In this document: positions 45,731-54,286 of the stretch, in pieces
Layout of the letters: the number at the start of each line of letters is the position of its first letter
Numbering within the stretch: position 1 is the first letter of the stretch
Position numbers and translations under genes: made by a program
Assembly: GCF_018588945.1 (NCBI RefSeq)
Contig: NZ_JAFIWA010000004.1
Span: forward strand, 124,001-188,000
DNA: 64,000 bases
Direction: 5' to 3'
Source: Microbacterium flavescens
GTDB taxonomy: Bacteria; Actinomycetota; Actinomycetes; Actinomycetales; Microbacteriaceae
The notes under the pieces: model-generated
The model's database searches: none
The model's input: the letters and a program-made list of their open reading frames with translations, nothing else
Told to the model about the DNA's origin: nothing

Positions 45731-48356
45731 TCTCGCGGGGGTCGAGCAGACCGAGCTCGACGGCGTGCTCGATCGCGGCATCTCTCCCCGAGACGCCCAG
45801 CTTGCGGTAGATGTGGCCGAGGTGGGTCTTGACCGTGTTCGTCGACACGTAGCACCGTGCGGCGATGTCTGCGATCGTGAGCCTGCTCGGCAGGAACGCG
45901 AGGAGCTCGAGTTCGCGCGGCGTCAGCTCGTCGAGGAGCTTCCGGCCACGCTGGCCGCCCACGCTGTGGGCGCGCGCGACGACGAACCTCGCGAACTCGC
46001 TGCGCGCACCCGTGAGCTCCTCGAGCAGGTCGACGACGGCGGGTCCGGCGCGCAGGAAGGGGTACGCGAGCCATTCGGGCTCGGCGAGGGCCAGGGCGCT
46101 CTCGAACTGCTCGCGCGCCTGCGCGCGCCGTCCGTCCTGAGCATGCGTCCACCCGGTGAGGATCGCCAGCTCGATGGAAGGGAGCGGTGCGGCAGGATCG
46201 GGGTCGAACCGCAGTCGACTGAGCCGCGAGTGCGCGGCGGGCGCCTGCCCTTCCGTGAGCAGCGCGGCGATCTCCTCGAACCCGACCGGGGACCACGCGT
46301 GGCCCGCCATCGCGCCCGGGCTCGGGCCGGAGACCGCTCCGTGGAGTCGGGCGCGTCGCATGCCGATCGCCAGCAGCCATTGACGCACGAGGGCGGGAGG
46401 CGGACCGGGGGGCTCGACGGATGCGACCTGCTCGTCGGCCGGATCGATGAGCATCGCGATGGCGTGACCCATCCACATGAGCTGGGTGCGCTGGTTCGCG
46501 GCCGACCGCACGATGCCCTCGGTCAGCGCGAGAGCGCCGACGTCGGGCTCTCCGCGCTGGATGGCCACGATGGCGCGGGCGAAATAGGCATCCGCCGGCG
46601 CCGGGTGCGCCAGGAGGTCGGCTGACCGCGCCGTCTCGAGCGCCTCGTCGGAGAGCACGGTGCCGACGCCCAGCCGGCCGTTGATCGCCTCGACGAGGGC
46701 GAGGCTGCCGAGCAGGTGCACGCGGTAGGGCGTGTACGCGTAACCCGGGAGCGCGAGGGCTGTGGCGAGGTGCGCGCGAGCGGCGACGAGATCGCCCATG
46801 AAGAGGTGGGCGCGTCCGAGCGACCCGCGCGCCAGGAAGGCGAGGTAGGGCTTCGAGCTGAGACCGAGCAGGTCGGGCACGACGGCATCCGGATGCGCGT
46901 CGAGAAGTGCGAGGGCCTCCACCGCGGCTCGCGCGAACGGCTCGGGATGCGGGTGGAACTGCACGCACGCGGCGAGGTACGCGAGGGCCACCTGCCGCTG
47001 GCCGACCGTCAGCTCGGCGCCCGCGAGCAGACCCTGCAGGGCATCGACGGCCACGAGTCCCCGGCCGCTCATCCCCTCGGCGATCGCGCGGAGCAGCTCG
47101 GCGTCGACGTGCGCGGCACGCACCTCGGGCGGCACGCGCCCGAGCCACCGTGCCACGATCGCGGTCCGGAACTGCTCGAACACCTCCCGTCCGCTCAGGA
47201 GCACGCGCTCGATGGCGCGCTCCCACCGTCGCGCTCGAAGGAGGTACTCGATCGGCACTTCGACGTCGCCGCGCTCGAGGTGCCAGTCGGCGGCGGTCTC
47301 CAGCAGCCGCGCTTCCGCACGGGAGTCGAGCGCGCGCAGCCGGTACAGCAGCAGGTCGCGGAAGAGCCGGTGGAAGCGGAACCAGCCGGGTCGCTCGGGC
47401 ACCGCGACGATGAACATGGAGTCGCGCTCGAGGCCCGACAGGAAGGCATGGCCGTCCACACCGGTCATCGCTTCGACGAGGCCGGCGCACACCTCATCCA
47501 CGACCGCGAGCTGCATGAGCGCCGCACGCCGGGACGGCTCGAGGGCATCGAGAACCTCCTCGCTGAGGTAGTCGACCACCAGCCTGTCGGTTCCGGTGAG
47601 CTCGTCGACCACGCGGTCGGGATCCTCCGCGAACCGCAGGCTCAACGCCGTGAGCTGCACCCCGACCGCCCATCCCTCGGTGCGAGCGGTCACCGCCGCC
47701 ACGGCATGGTCGGTGACGGGCCTGCCGGCGATGTGCTCGAGCACGCGTGCCGTCGTCGAATCGTCGAAGGCCAGCTCCCGCTGCCGGATCTCGACCAGAC
47801 CGTGCTCGAGCCGGTGCCGGCTCCAGCCCAGCTGAAGGTCGACCCGCGAGGAGAAGACGGCGTGGGCGGTCGGCGGCAGCATGTCTACGAGCCGCCACAG
47901 GTCGGTCAGGATGGGGCTGCCCGAGATGCGGTCGAGGTCGTCGAAGACCAGGACGAGGCGGCGGCCCGTCTCGGCGAGACTCGCCGCGAGGGCTTCCAGG
48001 AAGGCTTCGCCGAGGCGTCCCTCCGAGGCCTCGAGCGGCGCGCTGGGCGCGTGCAGGCCGGGGACGACCGCCGTGATCCCCGCGACCAGGCGCGCAGCGA
48101 AGACGCCGGGCGCATCATCGGCCGTCGTGATGTCGAACCACGCGACCGCGATGTCGGCCAGCGACTGCGCCCACTGCGACAGGAGCACGGTCTTGCCGGC
48201 GCCCGCGGGCGCGACGACCAGCGACAGCGGCGAGTCGACGCCGGCGTCGAGCTGCTGCCGCAGTGCCGGCCGATCGACGGCGTGCGACGGAATGCGACGT
48301 GATCCTGACAACCCCAGAGCCTCCCTGACGAGCGGGTGCGAGCTCGGGGGAATCAT
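45714..48356 (-). CDS. MalT/LuxR-type ATP-dependent transcriptional regulator
   Basis: An 880-residue LAL-type regulator. The STAND ATPase starts with the P-loop VVAPAGAGKTVLL at about residues 47-60 and a Walker B region LVLVFDDLDRISGS. A winged-helix part contains WFRFHRLFRDLLLYRL. A long TPR-like sensor domain fills residues about 420-800. A LuxR-type HTH sits at about 815-875 (LTPRELELLAFL, STNTVKTHLGHIYRKLGVSGR). Such proteins usually sense a small ligand or partner and activate nearby genes. Five matching palindromes around the gene, one over its own start codon, suggest it controls this locus and itself. The start is ATG 48356. Confidence 0.9.
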   Translation of the reverse strand: MIPPSSHPLVREALGLSGSRRIPSHAVDRPALRQQLDAGVDSPLSLVVAPAGAGKTVLLSQWAQSLADIAVAWFDITTADDAPGVFAARLVAGITAVVPGLHAPSAPLEASEGRLGEAFLEALAASLAETGRRLVLVFDDLDRISGSPILTDLWRLVDMLPPTAHAVFSSRVDLQLGWSRHRLEHGLVEIRQRELAFDDSTTARVLEHIAGRPVTDHAVAAVTARTEGWAVGVQLTALSLRFAEDPDRVVDELTGTDRLVVDYLSEEVLDALEPSRRAALMQLAVVDEVCAGLVEAMTGVDGHAFLSGLERDSMFIVAVPERPGWFRFHRLFRDLLLYRLRALDSRAEARLLETAADWHLERGDVEVPIEYLLRARRWERAIERVLLSGREVFEQFRTAIVARWLGRVPPEVRAAHVDAELLRAIAEGMSGRGLVAVDALQGLLAGAELTVGQRQVALAYLAACVQFHPHPEPFARAAVEALALLDAHPDAVVPDLLGLSSKPYLAFLARGSLGRAHLFMGDLVAARAHLATALALPGYAYTPYRVHLLGSLALVEAINGRLGVGTVLSDEALETARSADLLAHPAPADAYFARAIVAIQRGEPDVGALALTEGIVRSAANQRTQLMWMGHAIAMLIDPADEQVASVEPPGPPPALVRQWLLAIGMRRARLHGAVSGPSPGAMAGHAWSPVGFEEIAALLTEGQAPAAHSRLSRLRFDPDPAAPLPSIELAILTGWTHAQDGRRAQAREQFESALALAEPEWLAYPFLRAGPAVVDLLEELTGARSEFARFVVARAHSVGGQRGRKLLDELTPRELELLAFLPSRLTIADIAARCYVSTNTVKTHLGHIYRKLGVSGRDAAIEHAVELGLLDPREIARVG

Positions 48357-48369
48357 CCCACAGGGGTGA
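48353..48369 (+). promoter_or_regulatory. LuxR-regulon palindrome between the regulator and the 48459 gene
   Basis: TCATCC-N5-GGGTGACG, one mismatch in the left half. A -10-like GACAAT lies 23 bases later (48393-48398), pointing to the small gene at 48459. The site covers the start codon of the divergent regulator gene, so binding could also repress the regulator. Confidence 0.6.
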
Positions 48370-48458
48370 CGTGCGCGCGAGAGGCCCGCACTGACAATGA
48401 CGTCACCGTTCACCGGGGCGACACCCGGAGTGACGCGACCCTCTCCGAGAGGCCTCCG

Positions 48459-48677
48459 ATGAACCCGCAGGTCGTGTGCATCCTCCTCCGAGGACGCCTC
48501 GGCCCCGCGCTCATCGCGGCGCTCGACGGCTTCGAGGTGAGCACGACCGGAGACGGCTGCACCAGTGTGGTCGGCGCCATCCCCGACCAGGCGCGGCTGC
48601 TGGGCCTCCTCGAGATGTTCGACGAACTCCACATCGAGGTGGTGTCGGTGAACCCCGTCGCGGGCGACGCCGCATGA
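48459..48677 (+). CDS. Small protein, paralogue of the 41944 product
   Basis: A 72-residue protein with the same architecture as the protein at 41944 (LGPALIAALDG, SVVGAIPDQA, FDELHIEVVSVN). It lies divergently next to the MalT/LuxR-type regulator, behind a regulon palindrome. The ATG at 48459 gives the same N terminus as the paralogue. Its proximity to the regulator and duplication in the same regulon would suit a regulator partner or sensor subunit, but this is conjecture. No known domain is recognised. Confidence 0.72.
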   Translation: MNPQVVCILLRGRLGPALIAALDGFEVSTTGDGCTSVVGAIPDQARLLGLLEMFDELHIEVVSVNPVAGDAA

Positions 48678-48678
48678 T

Positions 48679-48695
48679 TCACCCGCTCCGGGTGA
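48679..48695 (+). promoter_or_regulatory. LuxR-regulon palindrome upstream of the SHOCT operon
   Basis: Perfect TCACCC-N5-GGGTGA, then CGTACC. TAGTTT (48718-48723) follows after 22 bases. The palindrome centre is about 43 bases before the expected transcription start, the classic position for LuxR-type activators. It begins just after the stop of the 72-residue protein gene. Confidence 0.72.
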
Positions 48696-48774
48696 CGTAC
48701 CGCTCCCCGTGCCCTCGTAGTTTCACAACTGTGACGGGCGATCGGCCCGTCCACTGACGATTGGCTGGAAAACA

Positions 48775-49155
48775 ATGGATCTCTGGAGTTGGGTCGCCTG
48801 GTTCTTCTGGGTCTTCGTGTTCGTGGCGTACCTCATGGTCCTGTTCTCGATCATCGGCGACCTGTTCCGCGACCACACCCTCAACGGGTGGTTGAAGGCC
48901 GTCTGGATCCTCTTCCTGGTCTTCCTGCCCTTCCTGACCGCGCTGGTCTACCTGATCGCCCGCGGCACGGGCATGCAGAAGCGCGCGATGGAGCAGGCTG
49001 CCGAGCTGCGCAAGCAGCAGGATGCCTACATCCGCACCACCGCCGGCACCGCCAGCCCCACCGACGACATCGCCAAGGCGAAGTCGCTCCTCGACTCCGG
49101 GGCCATCTCGCAGGGCGAGTTCGACGCACTCAAGGCCAAGGCTCTCGCGGCCTGA
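48775..49155 (+). CDS. PLDc_N membrane protein with SHOCT tail
   Basis: A 126-residue protein. Two membrane segments (WSWVAWFFWVFVFVAYLMVL and AVWILFLVFLPFLTALVYLI) form a PLDc_N-like module, as at the N terminus of cardiolipin synthases. A basic helix (QKRAMEQAAELRKQQ) and a C-terminal SHOCT motif follow (DDIAKAKSLLDSGAISQGEF). The protein is probably an inner-membrane scaffold. It opens a three-gene operon (this gene, DUF6325, second SHOCT) behind a perfect regulon palindrome. The precise role is unknown. Confidence 0.85.
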   Translation: MDLWSWVAWFFWVFVFVAYLMVLFSIIGDLFRDHTLNGWLKAVWILFLVFLPFLTALVYLIARGTGMQKRAMEQAAELRKQQDAYIRTTAGTASPTDDIAKAKSLLDSGAISQGEFDALKAKALAA

Positions 49156-49179
49156 GGCCCGGCAGAGGAGGATGACGAC

Positions 49180-49599
49180 ATGACGACATTCGATTACGGC
49201 CCGATCGAGTTCTACGCGATCGGCTTCGACGGCGACAAGCCCGGACCCGGCGTTCTGCAGGCGATCGACGACCTCGTCGCCGCCGGCACGGTGAACGTCC
49301 TCGACCTCGTCTATGCGACGCGGTCGCCGGAGGGTGAGCTCACCGTGATGGAGCTCTCCGACACGACCGACGACGGCGGCGTTCCCGCCCTCGACCTCGC
49401 CGGTCTGGCGGGCATCGAAGACATCGAGGCGCTGGCCGAGCAGGTTCCGCCGGGACAGTCGGCGGCGATCCTGGTCGTCGAGCTGCTGTGGGCCAAGGCG
49501 TTCGCCGCGGCGCTCTACGACGCCGGTGGGGCCGTGATCGCCCGCGAGGGCATCCCGGCGCCCATCGTCAACGCGTTCCTCGCCGAGAACGCCGACTGA
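49180..49599 (+). CDS. DUF6325-type small acidic protein
   Basis: A 139-residue acidic protein (DYGPIEFYAIGFDGDKPGPG at the start). It has repeated beta-alpha elements (VLDLVYATRSPEGELTV, AAILVVELLWAKAFAAALYD) and ends IPAPIVNAFLAENA. Proteins with this start (D-Y-G-P-x-E) are annotated as DUF6325 and occur beside SHOCT genes in actinobacteria. The function is unknown. It starts 24 bases after the SHOCT membrane gene, with AGAGGAGG upstream. Confidence 0.78.
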   Translation: MTTFDYGPIEFYAIGFDGDKPGPGVLQAIDDLVAAGTVNVLDLVYATRSPEGELTVMELSDTTDDGGVPALDLAGLAGIEDIEALAEQVPPGQSAAILVVELLWAKAFAAALYDAGGAVIAREGIPAPIVNAFLAENAD

Positions 49600-49610
49600 A
49601 GGAGGCAGAC

Positions 49611-49955
49611 ATGATGCGCAGAGTAGGCCGCCCCGGCCTCATCGGAATGGCGGCACGCACCGCGGTCGTCGCGGGCACCGCGACCGCCGTGTCGGGAGGC
49701 GTCGCCCGCCACCAGCAGAACAAGGCGAACGAGCAGTATGAGCAGCAGCAGTACGAAGCTCAGCAGCAGCAGGCCGCCATGGACGCCGCGGCGGCACAGG
49801 CCGTCGCCAATGCGCAGCCCGCGCAGGCGCCGGCCGCCGCACCCGCCGCCGGCGACGACATGATGACCAAGCTGACCCAGCTGGCCACGTTGCACTCGCA
49901 GGGCATCCTGTCGGACGAGGAGTTCGCGGCCGCGAAGGCCAAGCTGCTCTCCTGA
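49611..49955 (+). CDS. SHOCT-domain protein with Gln-rich linker
   Basis: A 114-residue protein. A basic Gly/Ala-rich N-terminal hydrophobic segment (GLIGMAARTAVVAGTATAVSGG) suggests membrane association. A low-complexity Gln/Ala/Pro linker (QYEQQQYEAQQQQ) and a SHOCT motif follow (MMTKLTQLATLHSQGILSDEEF). It shares the SHOCT tail with the 126-residue protein two genes upstream, so the two may meet through these tails. It is the last gene of the operon and converges on the sulfatase gene. Confidence 0.82.
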   Translation: MMRRVGRPGLIGMAARTAVVAGTATAVSGGVARHQQNKANEQYEQQQYEAQQQQAAMDAAAAQAVANAQPAQAPAAAPAAGDDMMTKLTQLATLHSQGILSDEEFAAAKAKLLS

Positions 49956-49963
49956 CCGGAGCG

Positions 49964-52339
49964 TCATCGAAGAGAAGGCCGCGCCATCGCGATGCGCATC
50001 CGCTCTTCGGGGTCGATGAAATGGTCGTGGTCGTCGAGGCCGAGGTCGAGCTGGACCCACGAGATCCTGCCGGTGAAGCGGCTCGTCTGCGGCGTGTAGT
50101 CGTCGGTGACCGGCGTTCCCGACTCGTAGCCGATGTCGGTCGTCTCATCGGCGGAGAACACCATCGGCTGCGTCGCTCCCACCCGTCCGTCGCCGACCGC
50201 CTCGCCGTCGTAGTAGAGCGTGACATCGCCGCCCTTCGCGAGGCCTCCGCCGTCGTACGCGAACTCCATGCGCACCTGGTGCGTCCCCTCCGGGATCACG
50301 GAGCCGGCGATGGTCGTGAAGTGCTGGATGCCCAGCACGTTGTAGTCGAAGCGCAGCGCGCCCTCGTGCACGTAGAGGCTCCAGCCGCCGAACCGGCCGC
50401 CCTGGGCGATGATGACGCCGCGGGCTCCGGCATCCGGAATCATCACTTCGGCCGTCACCGAGAAGGACCGGTTCTTGACGCTGACGACACTGTTCTCCGA
50501 CAGCCGGCCCATGCCGGGGAAGAACAGCTGCGAATCGCCGTGGACGAGCGTCGGCCGGCCTGCGATGTCAGGGTTCAGCCGGTCGGCCGTCCGGTCGTCG
50601 AGGGGCAGCACGTTGTATTTCACAGCCTCGATGAGCCACAGCCGCTGCAGCTCATGAAGCTTGTCCGGATGCTCCGCCGCGAGGTCACGTGCCTGGCTGT
50701 AGTCCGTCGTCCCGTCGTAGAGCTCCCACACGTCGTCGTCGAAGGCCGGCAGGACGCCGCCGACCATGATCCAGGGGGTGCGGTGCTTGGTGACGGCGCT
50801 CCACCCCCGGTGGTAGATCCCGCGGTTGCCGAACATCTCGAAGTACTGCAGGTCATGCACCTCGGCGACGTCCGGCGAAGCAAAGGTCGGCAGCATGCTG
50901 CGCCCTTCCATCGGCGACTGCTGGACGCCGTTGACCACCGTCGGCTCGGGGAGCCCCGCCGCCTCGAGGATGGTCGGGGCGAGGTCGATGACGTGCGTGA
51001 ACTGCGAGCGCAGACCGCCCTTCTCCTCGATCCCGCGCGGCCAGTGGACGATGGTCCCGTTGCGCGTGCCTCCCCAGTGCGAGGCGACCTGCTTCGTCCA
51101 CTGGAACGGGGTGTCCATCGCCCAGGCCCAGCCCACGGCGTAGTGGTTGTACGACGTGGGCGAGCCGAACTCGTCCATCTTCGAGCGCATGAACTCCGGC
51201 GTCTCGAGGGCGGCCATCCCGTTGAAGTTGGCCATCTCGTTGAACGCGCCGTTGACGGTGCCCTCGGCCGAGGCGCCGTTGTCGCCGATGATGTAGTAGA
51301 TCAGCGTGTCGTCGAGGATCCCGAGGTCTTCCACGGCGTCGAGCACGCGCCCGACGTGATGGTCGGTGTGCTCGAGGAAGCCGGCGTACACCTCCATCTC
51401 GCGCTCGAGGACCGGCTTCAGCTCGTCGGGCATGTCGTCCCACGCCGGGATCTCGTCGTGGCGGGGCGTGAGCTCGGCGTCGGCGGGGATCACCCCGAGC
51501 TCCTTCTGCCGCGCGAAGGTCGCCTCGCGCTGTGCGTCCCACCCGCCTGCGAACTCGCCCTTGTACCGGTCTGCCCACTCGGCGGGGACGTGGTGGGGGG
51601 CGTGCGTCGCGCCGGGCGCGAAGTACACGAAGAACGGCCGGTCGGGTGCGAGCGCCTTCTGGGTGCGCATCCAGCCGATGGCCCTGTCGGCGAGGTCCTC
51701 GGTGAGGTGATATCCCTCCTCGGGCGTCGCGGGCGGCTCCACCGCAGTGGTGCCCTCGTACAGCGCGGGCTCCCACTGATTGTTCTCGCCGCCGATGAAC
51801 CCGTAGAACGTCTCGAAGCCGCCGCCGCCCGACGGCCACGCGTCGAACGGACCGATCGGCGACGACTGCCACACCGGCACCTCGTGGCATTTGCCGAACT
51901 GCGCCGTCGAGTAGCCGTTGAGCTTGAGTGTCATCGCCAAGGGAGCCTTGGTGTTCGGGCGCAGCGAGCTGTTGCCCGGTGCCGAGGTGGCCGTCTCGGT
52001 GATGCTTCCCATGCCGACCGAGTGGTGATTGCGCCCGGTGAGCAGCGCCTGCCGCGTGGGTGCGCACAGTGCGGTGGTGTGGAACCGGTTGTAGCGCAGA
52101 CCGCCGGCCGCGAGCCGCTCCGCCGACGGCGTGCGGCAGGGTCCTCCGAAGACGCTGGAGGCGCCGAAGCCGACGTCGTCGAGCAGGATCACGAGCACGT
52201 TCGGCGCACCCTCGGGCGGCAGGAGGGGGGTGATGGGCGGATACGAGGTCTCGGGATCCTTCGCGTCGTAGGTGGTCAGCGACGGTCCCGGACGATCCGG
52301 GATCGGAAGCAGGGTGCGGGCATGGCGGTCGACGGTCAT
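49964..52339 (-). CDS. Type I (Cys) sulfatase
   Basis: A 791-residue arylsulfatase-fold hydrolase. The metal site begins with NVLVILLDDVGFGASSVFGG. The modification signature is LCAPTRQALLTGR with Cys92, the residue converted to formylglycine. IGDNGASAEG supplies later metal ligands. A beta-rich C-terminal domain (about residues 610-780) resembles a jelly-roll accessory module. There is no signal peptide, so the enzyme appears cytoplasmic. The ATG at 52339 has GGAGG four bases upstream; an ATG further up in frame lacks such support. The natural substrate is not known. Confidence 0.92.
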   Translation of the reverse strand: MTVDRHARTLLPIPDRPGPSLTTYDAKDPETSYPPITPLLPPEGAPNVLVILLDDVGFGASSVFGGPCRTPSAERLAAGGLRYNRFHTTALCAPTRQALLTGRNHHSVGMGSITETATSAPGNSSLRPNTKAPLAMTLKLNGYSTAQFGKCHEVPVWQSSPIGPFDAWPSGGGGFETFYGFIGGENNQWEPALYEGTTAVEPPATPEEGYHLTEDLADRAIGWMRTQKALAPDRPFFVYFAPGATHAPHHVPAEWADRYKGEFAGGWDAQREATFARQKELGVIPADAELTPRHDEIPAWDDMPDELKPVLEREMEVYAGFLEHTDHHVGRVLDAVEDLGILDDTLIYYIIGDNGASAEGTVNGAFNEMANFNGMAALETPEFMRSKMDEFGSPTSYNHYAVGWAWAMDTPFQWTKQVASHWGGTRNGTIVHWPRGIEEKGGLRSQFTHVIDLAPTILEAAGLPEPTVVNGVQQSPMEGRSMLPTFASPDVAEVHDLQYFEMFGNRGIYHRGWSAVTKHRTPWIMVGGVLPAFDDDVWELYDGTTDYSQARDLAAEHPDKLHELQRLWLIEAVKYNVLPLDDRTADRLNPDIAGRPTLVHGDSQLFFPGMGRLSENSVVSVKNRSFSVTAEVMIPDAGARGVIIAQGGRFGGWSLYVHEGALRFDYNVLGIQHFTTIAGSVIPEGTHQVRMEFAYDGGGLAKGGDVTLYYDGEAVGDGRVGATQPMVFSADETTDIGYESGTPVTDDYTPQTSRFTGRISWVQLDLGLDDHDHFIDPEERMRIAMARPSLR

Positions 52340-52392
52340 GACTCCTCCTCGGGCTCTGACCGGCAAGCTACGGCGGACGATTCGAAGGCACG

Positions 52393-52409
52393 TCACCCGG
52401 ACGGGGTGA
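52393..52409 (-). promoter_or_regulatory. LuxR-regulon palindrome upstream of the sulfatase
   Basis: Perfect TCACCC-N5-GGGTGA within a longer palindrome with 9-base arms (ACGTCACCC and GGGTGACGT). On the minus strand TAGCTT (52370-52365) follows after 22 bases, exactly as for the SHOCT operon. Confidence 0.72.
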
Positions 52410-52429
52410 CGTGGGCCGCCGTGGGCGGG

Positions 52430-53152
52430 TCAGCGTCCGGTTGCGTCGCCCTCGTCGTCGGGGCGCGTGCCGAGCGCCTCGACTTTGGCCAGCAGCTGCC
52501 GCATCTGCCCGCGGGTCGCCGGCTCGGCGTCGTCGTGGTTGCGGGCCGCCCGCTCGAAGATCCACGACGCGAGCGTGGCGGTGATGATGCCGGCGAGTGC
52601 GATCCCGCTGAACATCACGCCCACTCCGATGGCGCGCCCCAGCCCGGTGACCGGGAAGAAGTCGCCGTAGCCGGTCGTCGTGATGGTCACGCACGACCAC
52701 CAGATCGCCTCCCCGAAGGAGGTGATGTTGGCGTCGGGCGAGCTGCCCTCGGCCTCGAGCACGGCCAGCGACGCGATGTAGATGAGCAGCACACCGGCGC
52801 CGGCTCCGTAGACCATGATCTGTGTGCGCAGCTGCGTGCCGGCGGACGGGCGCATTCCGGGCACCCGCGTCAGCGCGCGCAGCAGCAGCACGAGCCGGAA
52901 CACCGGGATCAGCGTGATGGCGAGGGTGCCCAGGTGCTTGCGGAACCAGACCCGCCGGTCCTTGGCGAGCGACAGGCGCACGACGTAGTCGACGATGAAG
53001 AGCGCCCACGTCGCCAGGATCACCAGGCTGACCACGGTGCGCGCAGTGCCGTCCAGGCCGCCGATGACCCGCCACGAGTACGCGACGAGGTACGCCAGCG
53101 ACGCCAGGATGAGCGGCACCTCGGTGCGGCGATGCCAAGTCTGCTCATCCAC
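52430..53152 (-). CDS. Voltage-gated-like K+ channel family protein
   Basis: A 240-residue membrane protein with about five or six hydrophobic segments. The pore region reads SCVTITTTGYGDFFPV, whose GYGD is the potassium selectivity filter. It is followed by the inner helix VMFSGIALAGIITATLASW and a short charged C-terminal helix. An Arg-containing segment (FRLVLLLRALTRV) may be a voltage-sensor remnant. The start is a GTG at 53152. It lies 48 bases after an AI-2E-type gene and before the sulfatase on the same strand. Confidence 0.85.
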   Translation of the reverse strand: MDEQTWHRRTEVPLILASLAYLVAYSWRVIGGLDGTARTVVSLVILATWALFIVDYVVRLSLAKDRRVWFRKHLGTLAITLIPVFRLVLLLRALTRVPGMRPSAGTQLRTQIMVYGAGAGVLLIYIASLAVLEAEGSSPDANITSFGEAIWWSCVTITTTGYGDFFPVTGLGRAIGVGVMFSGIALAGIITATLASWIFERAARNHDDAEPATRGQMRQLLAKVEALGTRPDDEGDATGR

Positions 53153-53200
53153 ACGCGCATCATGCCGCAGTCCGCGGCCGTCTCCCGAGTGGCGCGCGGG

Positions 53201-54286
53201 TCAGGAGGCGGAGCGGGTGTCGGGAGGGGGGACGGCGCTGCGGTCGCCCGAGAGCCACCGCAGCCAGTGCGCCTGCGGATCGCCCTCGAGCACGAGCGCG
53301 CGGACGGCGAGCGTGAGCGGGATGGAGAGGATCGCCCCGAGCGGCCCGATGACGAACGTCCAGAAGATGACCGAGAAGAAGCTCAGGGTGAGGCTGAGGT
53401 CGACCGCGTCGCTGACGAACTTGGGCTGCACCAGCACCTGCAGCACGACGTTCACCACGCAGTAGATCGCGATGACGGCCAGCAGCATCGGCCAGCCGCC
53501 GACCACGAACGCGAGCACCGCGGGCGGGATCAGCCCCAGGACGAAGCCGATGTTGGGCACGAAGTTGGTGACGAAGGCGAGGATCGCCCACACGAGCGGC
53601 GCGGGCACGCCCAGCCACAGGAGGGCGAAGCCGTCGATGATCGCGACGATCGCGCCGAACGTGGCGTTGACGACGTAGTAGCGGCGCACGCCGGTGTTCA
53701 GCCGTCGGATCCGCGCGAGCGCGGCGGTCTTCGCCCGCCCGAAGACCCGGCCGGCGTCGCGGTAGCGCGCGGCATCGGCCGCCATGAAGATGACGTACGC
53801 GAAGACGAAGAACAGCGCCGTGCCGACCGCGAGCACCGCTCCCCCGATGCTCGATGCGAGGCCGACGAGCATCTCGGGATCGAGGACGGCGGCTGCGGCA
53901 TCCGCTGCCTGATCATCCAGTCCGGCCGACCGCAGCCAGCCGAGGAAGTTCTGCACGCCGGCTTGAAGCTCATCGGAGAACTCGCCCACGAGTCGCGCGA
54001 ACTGGGTGCCCGCCAGCCAGAGGAGGGCGCCCATCACGCCGAGGACGAGGTATGCGACGACGATGACCGCGGTGGTGCCCGTCCAATGCGGCCACCCGCG
54101 GCCCTCGAGCGGGCGGCGCACGGGCTCGCAGATGATCACGAGCACGATGGCCAGAACGAGCGGCCCGACGAGTTCGCGTGCGAAGTACACGCCGGCGAGC
54201 ACGACCACGGCGGCCGCGAGGCCGAGCAGGGTGCGCAGGCTCGGCGAGAGCATCGGCGGCGGAGGCGATGCAGCGGCGCGGGTCAC
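53201..54286 (-). CDS. AI-2E-family transporter (second copy)
   Basis: A 361-residue permease with about eight membrane segments. Segments include LLGLAAAVVVLAGVYFARE near the N terminus. The family blocks NIGFVLGLIPPAVLAFVVGG and LVQPKFVSDAVDLSLTLSFF are present. It is the second AI-2E-type protein of this locus, so the regulon carries two. The start is a GTG at 54286. It probably forms an operon with the downstream channel gene. Substrate unknown. Confidence 0.88.
   Translation of the reverse strand: MTRAAASPPPPMLSPSLRTLLGLAAAVVVLAGVYFARELVGPLVLAIVLVIICEPVRRPLEGRGWPHWTGTTAVIVVAYLVLGVMGALLWLAGTQFARLVGEFSDELQAGVQNFLGWLRSAGLDDQAADAAAAVLDPEMLVGLASSIGGAVLAVGTALFFVFAYVIFMAADAARYRDAGRVFGRAKTAALARIRRLNTGVRRYYVVNATFGAIVAIIDGFALLWLGVPAPLVWAILAFVTNFVPNIGFVLGLIPPAVLAFVVGGWPMLLAVIAIYCVVNVVLQVLVQPKFVSDAVDLSLTLSFFSVIFWTFVIGPLGAILSIPLTLAVRALVLEGDPQAHWLRWLSGDRSAVPPPDTRSAS

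Noticed and set aside
44555..54286. AI-2E-type genes as proof of autoinducer-2 signalling
   Set aside because: The family name is historical; no luxS or AI-2 receptor genes are in the window and most members have other or unknown substrates.
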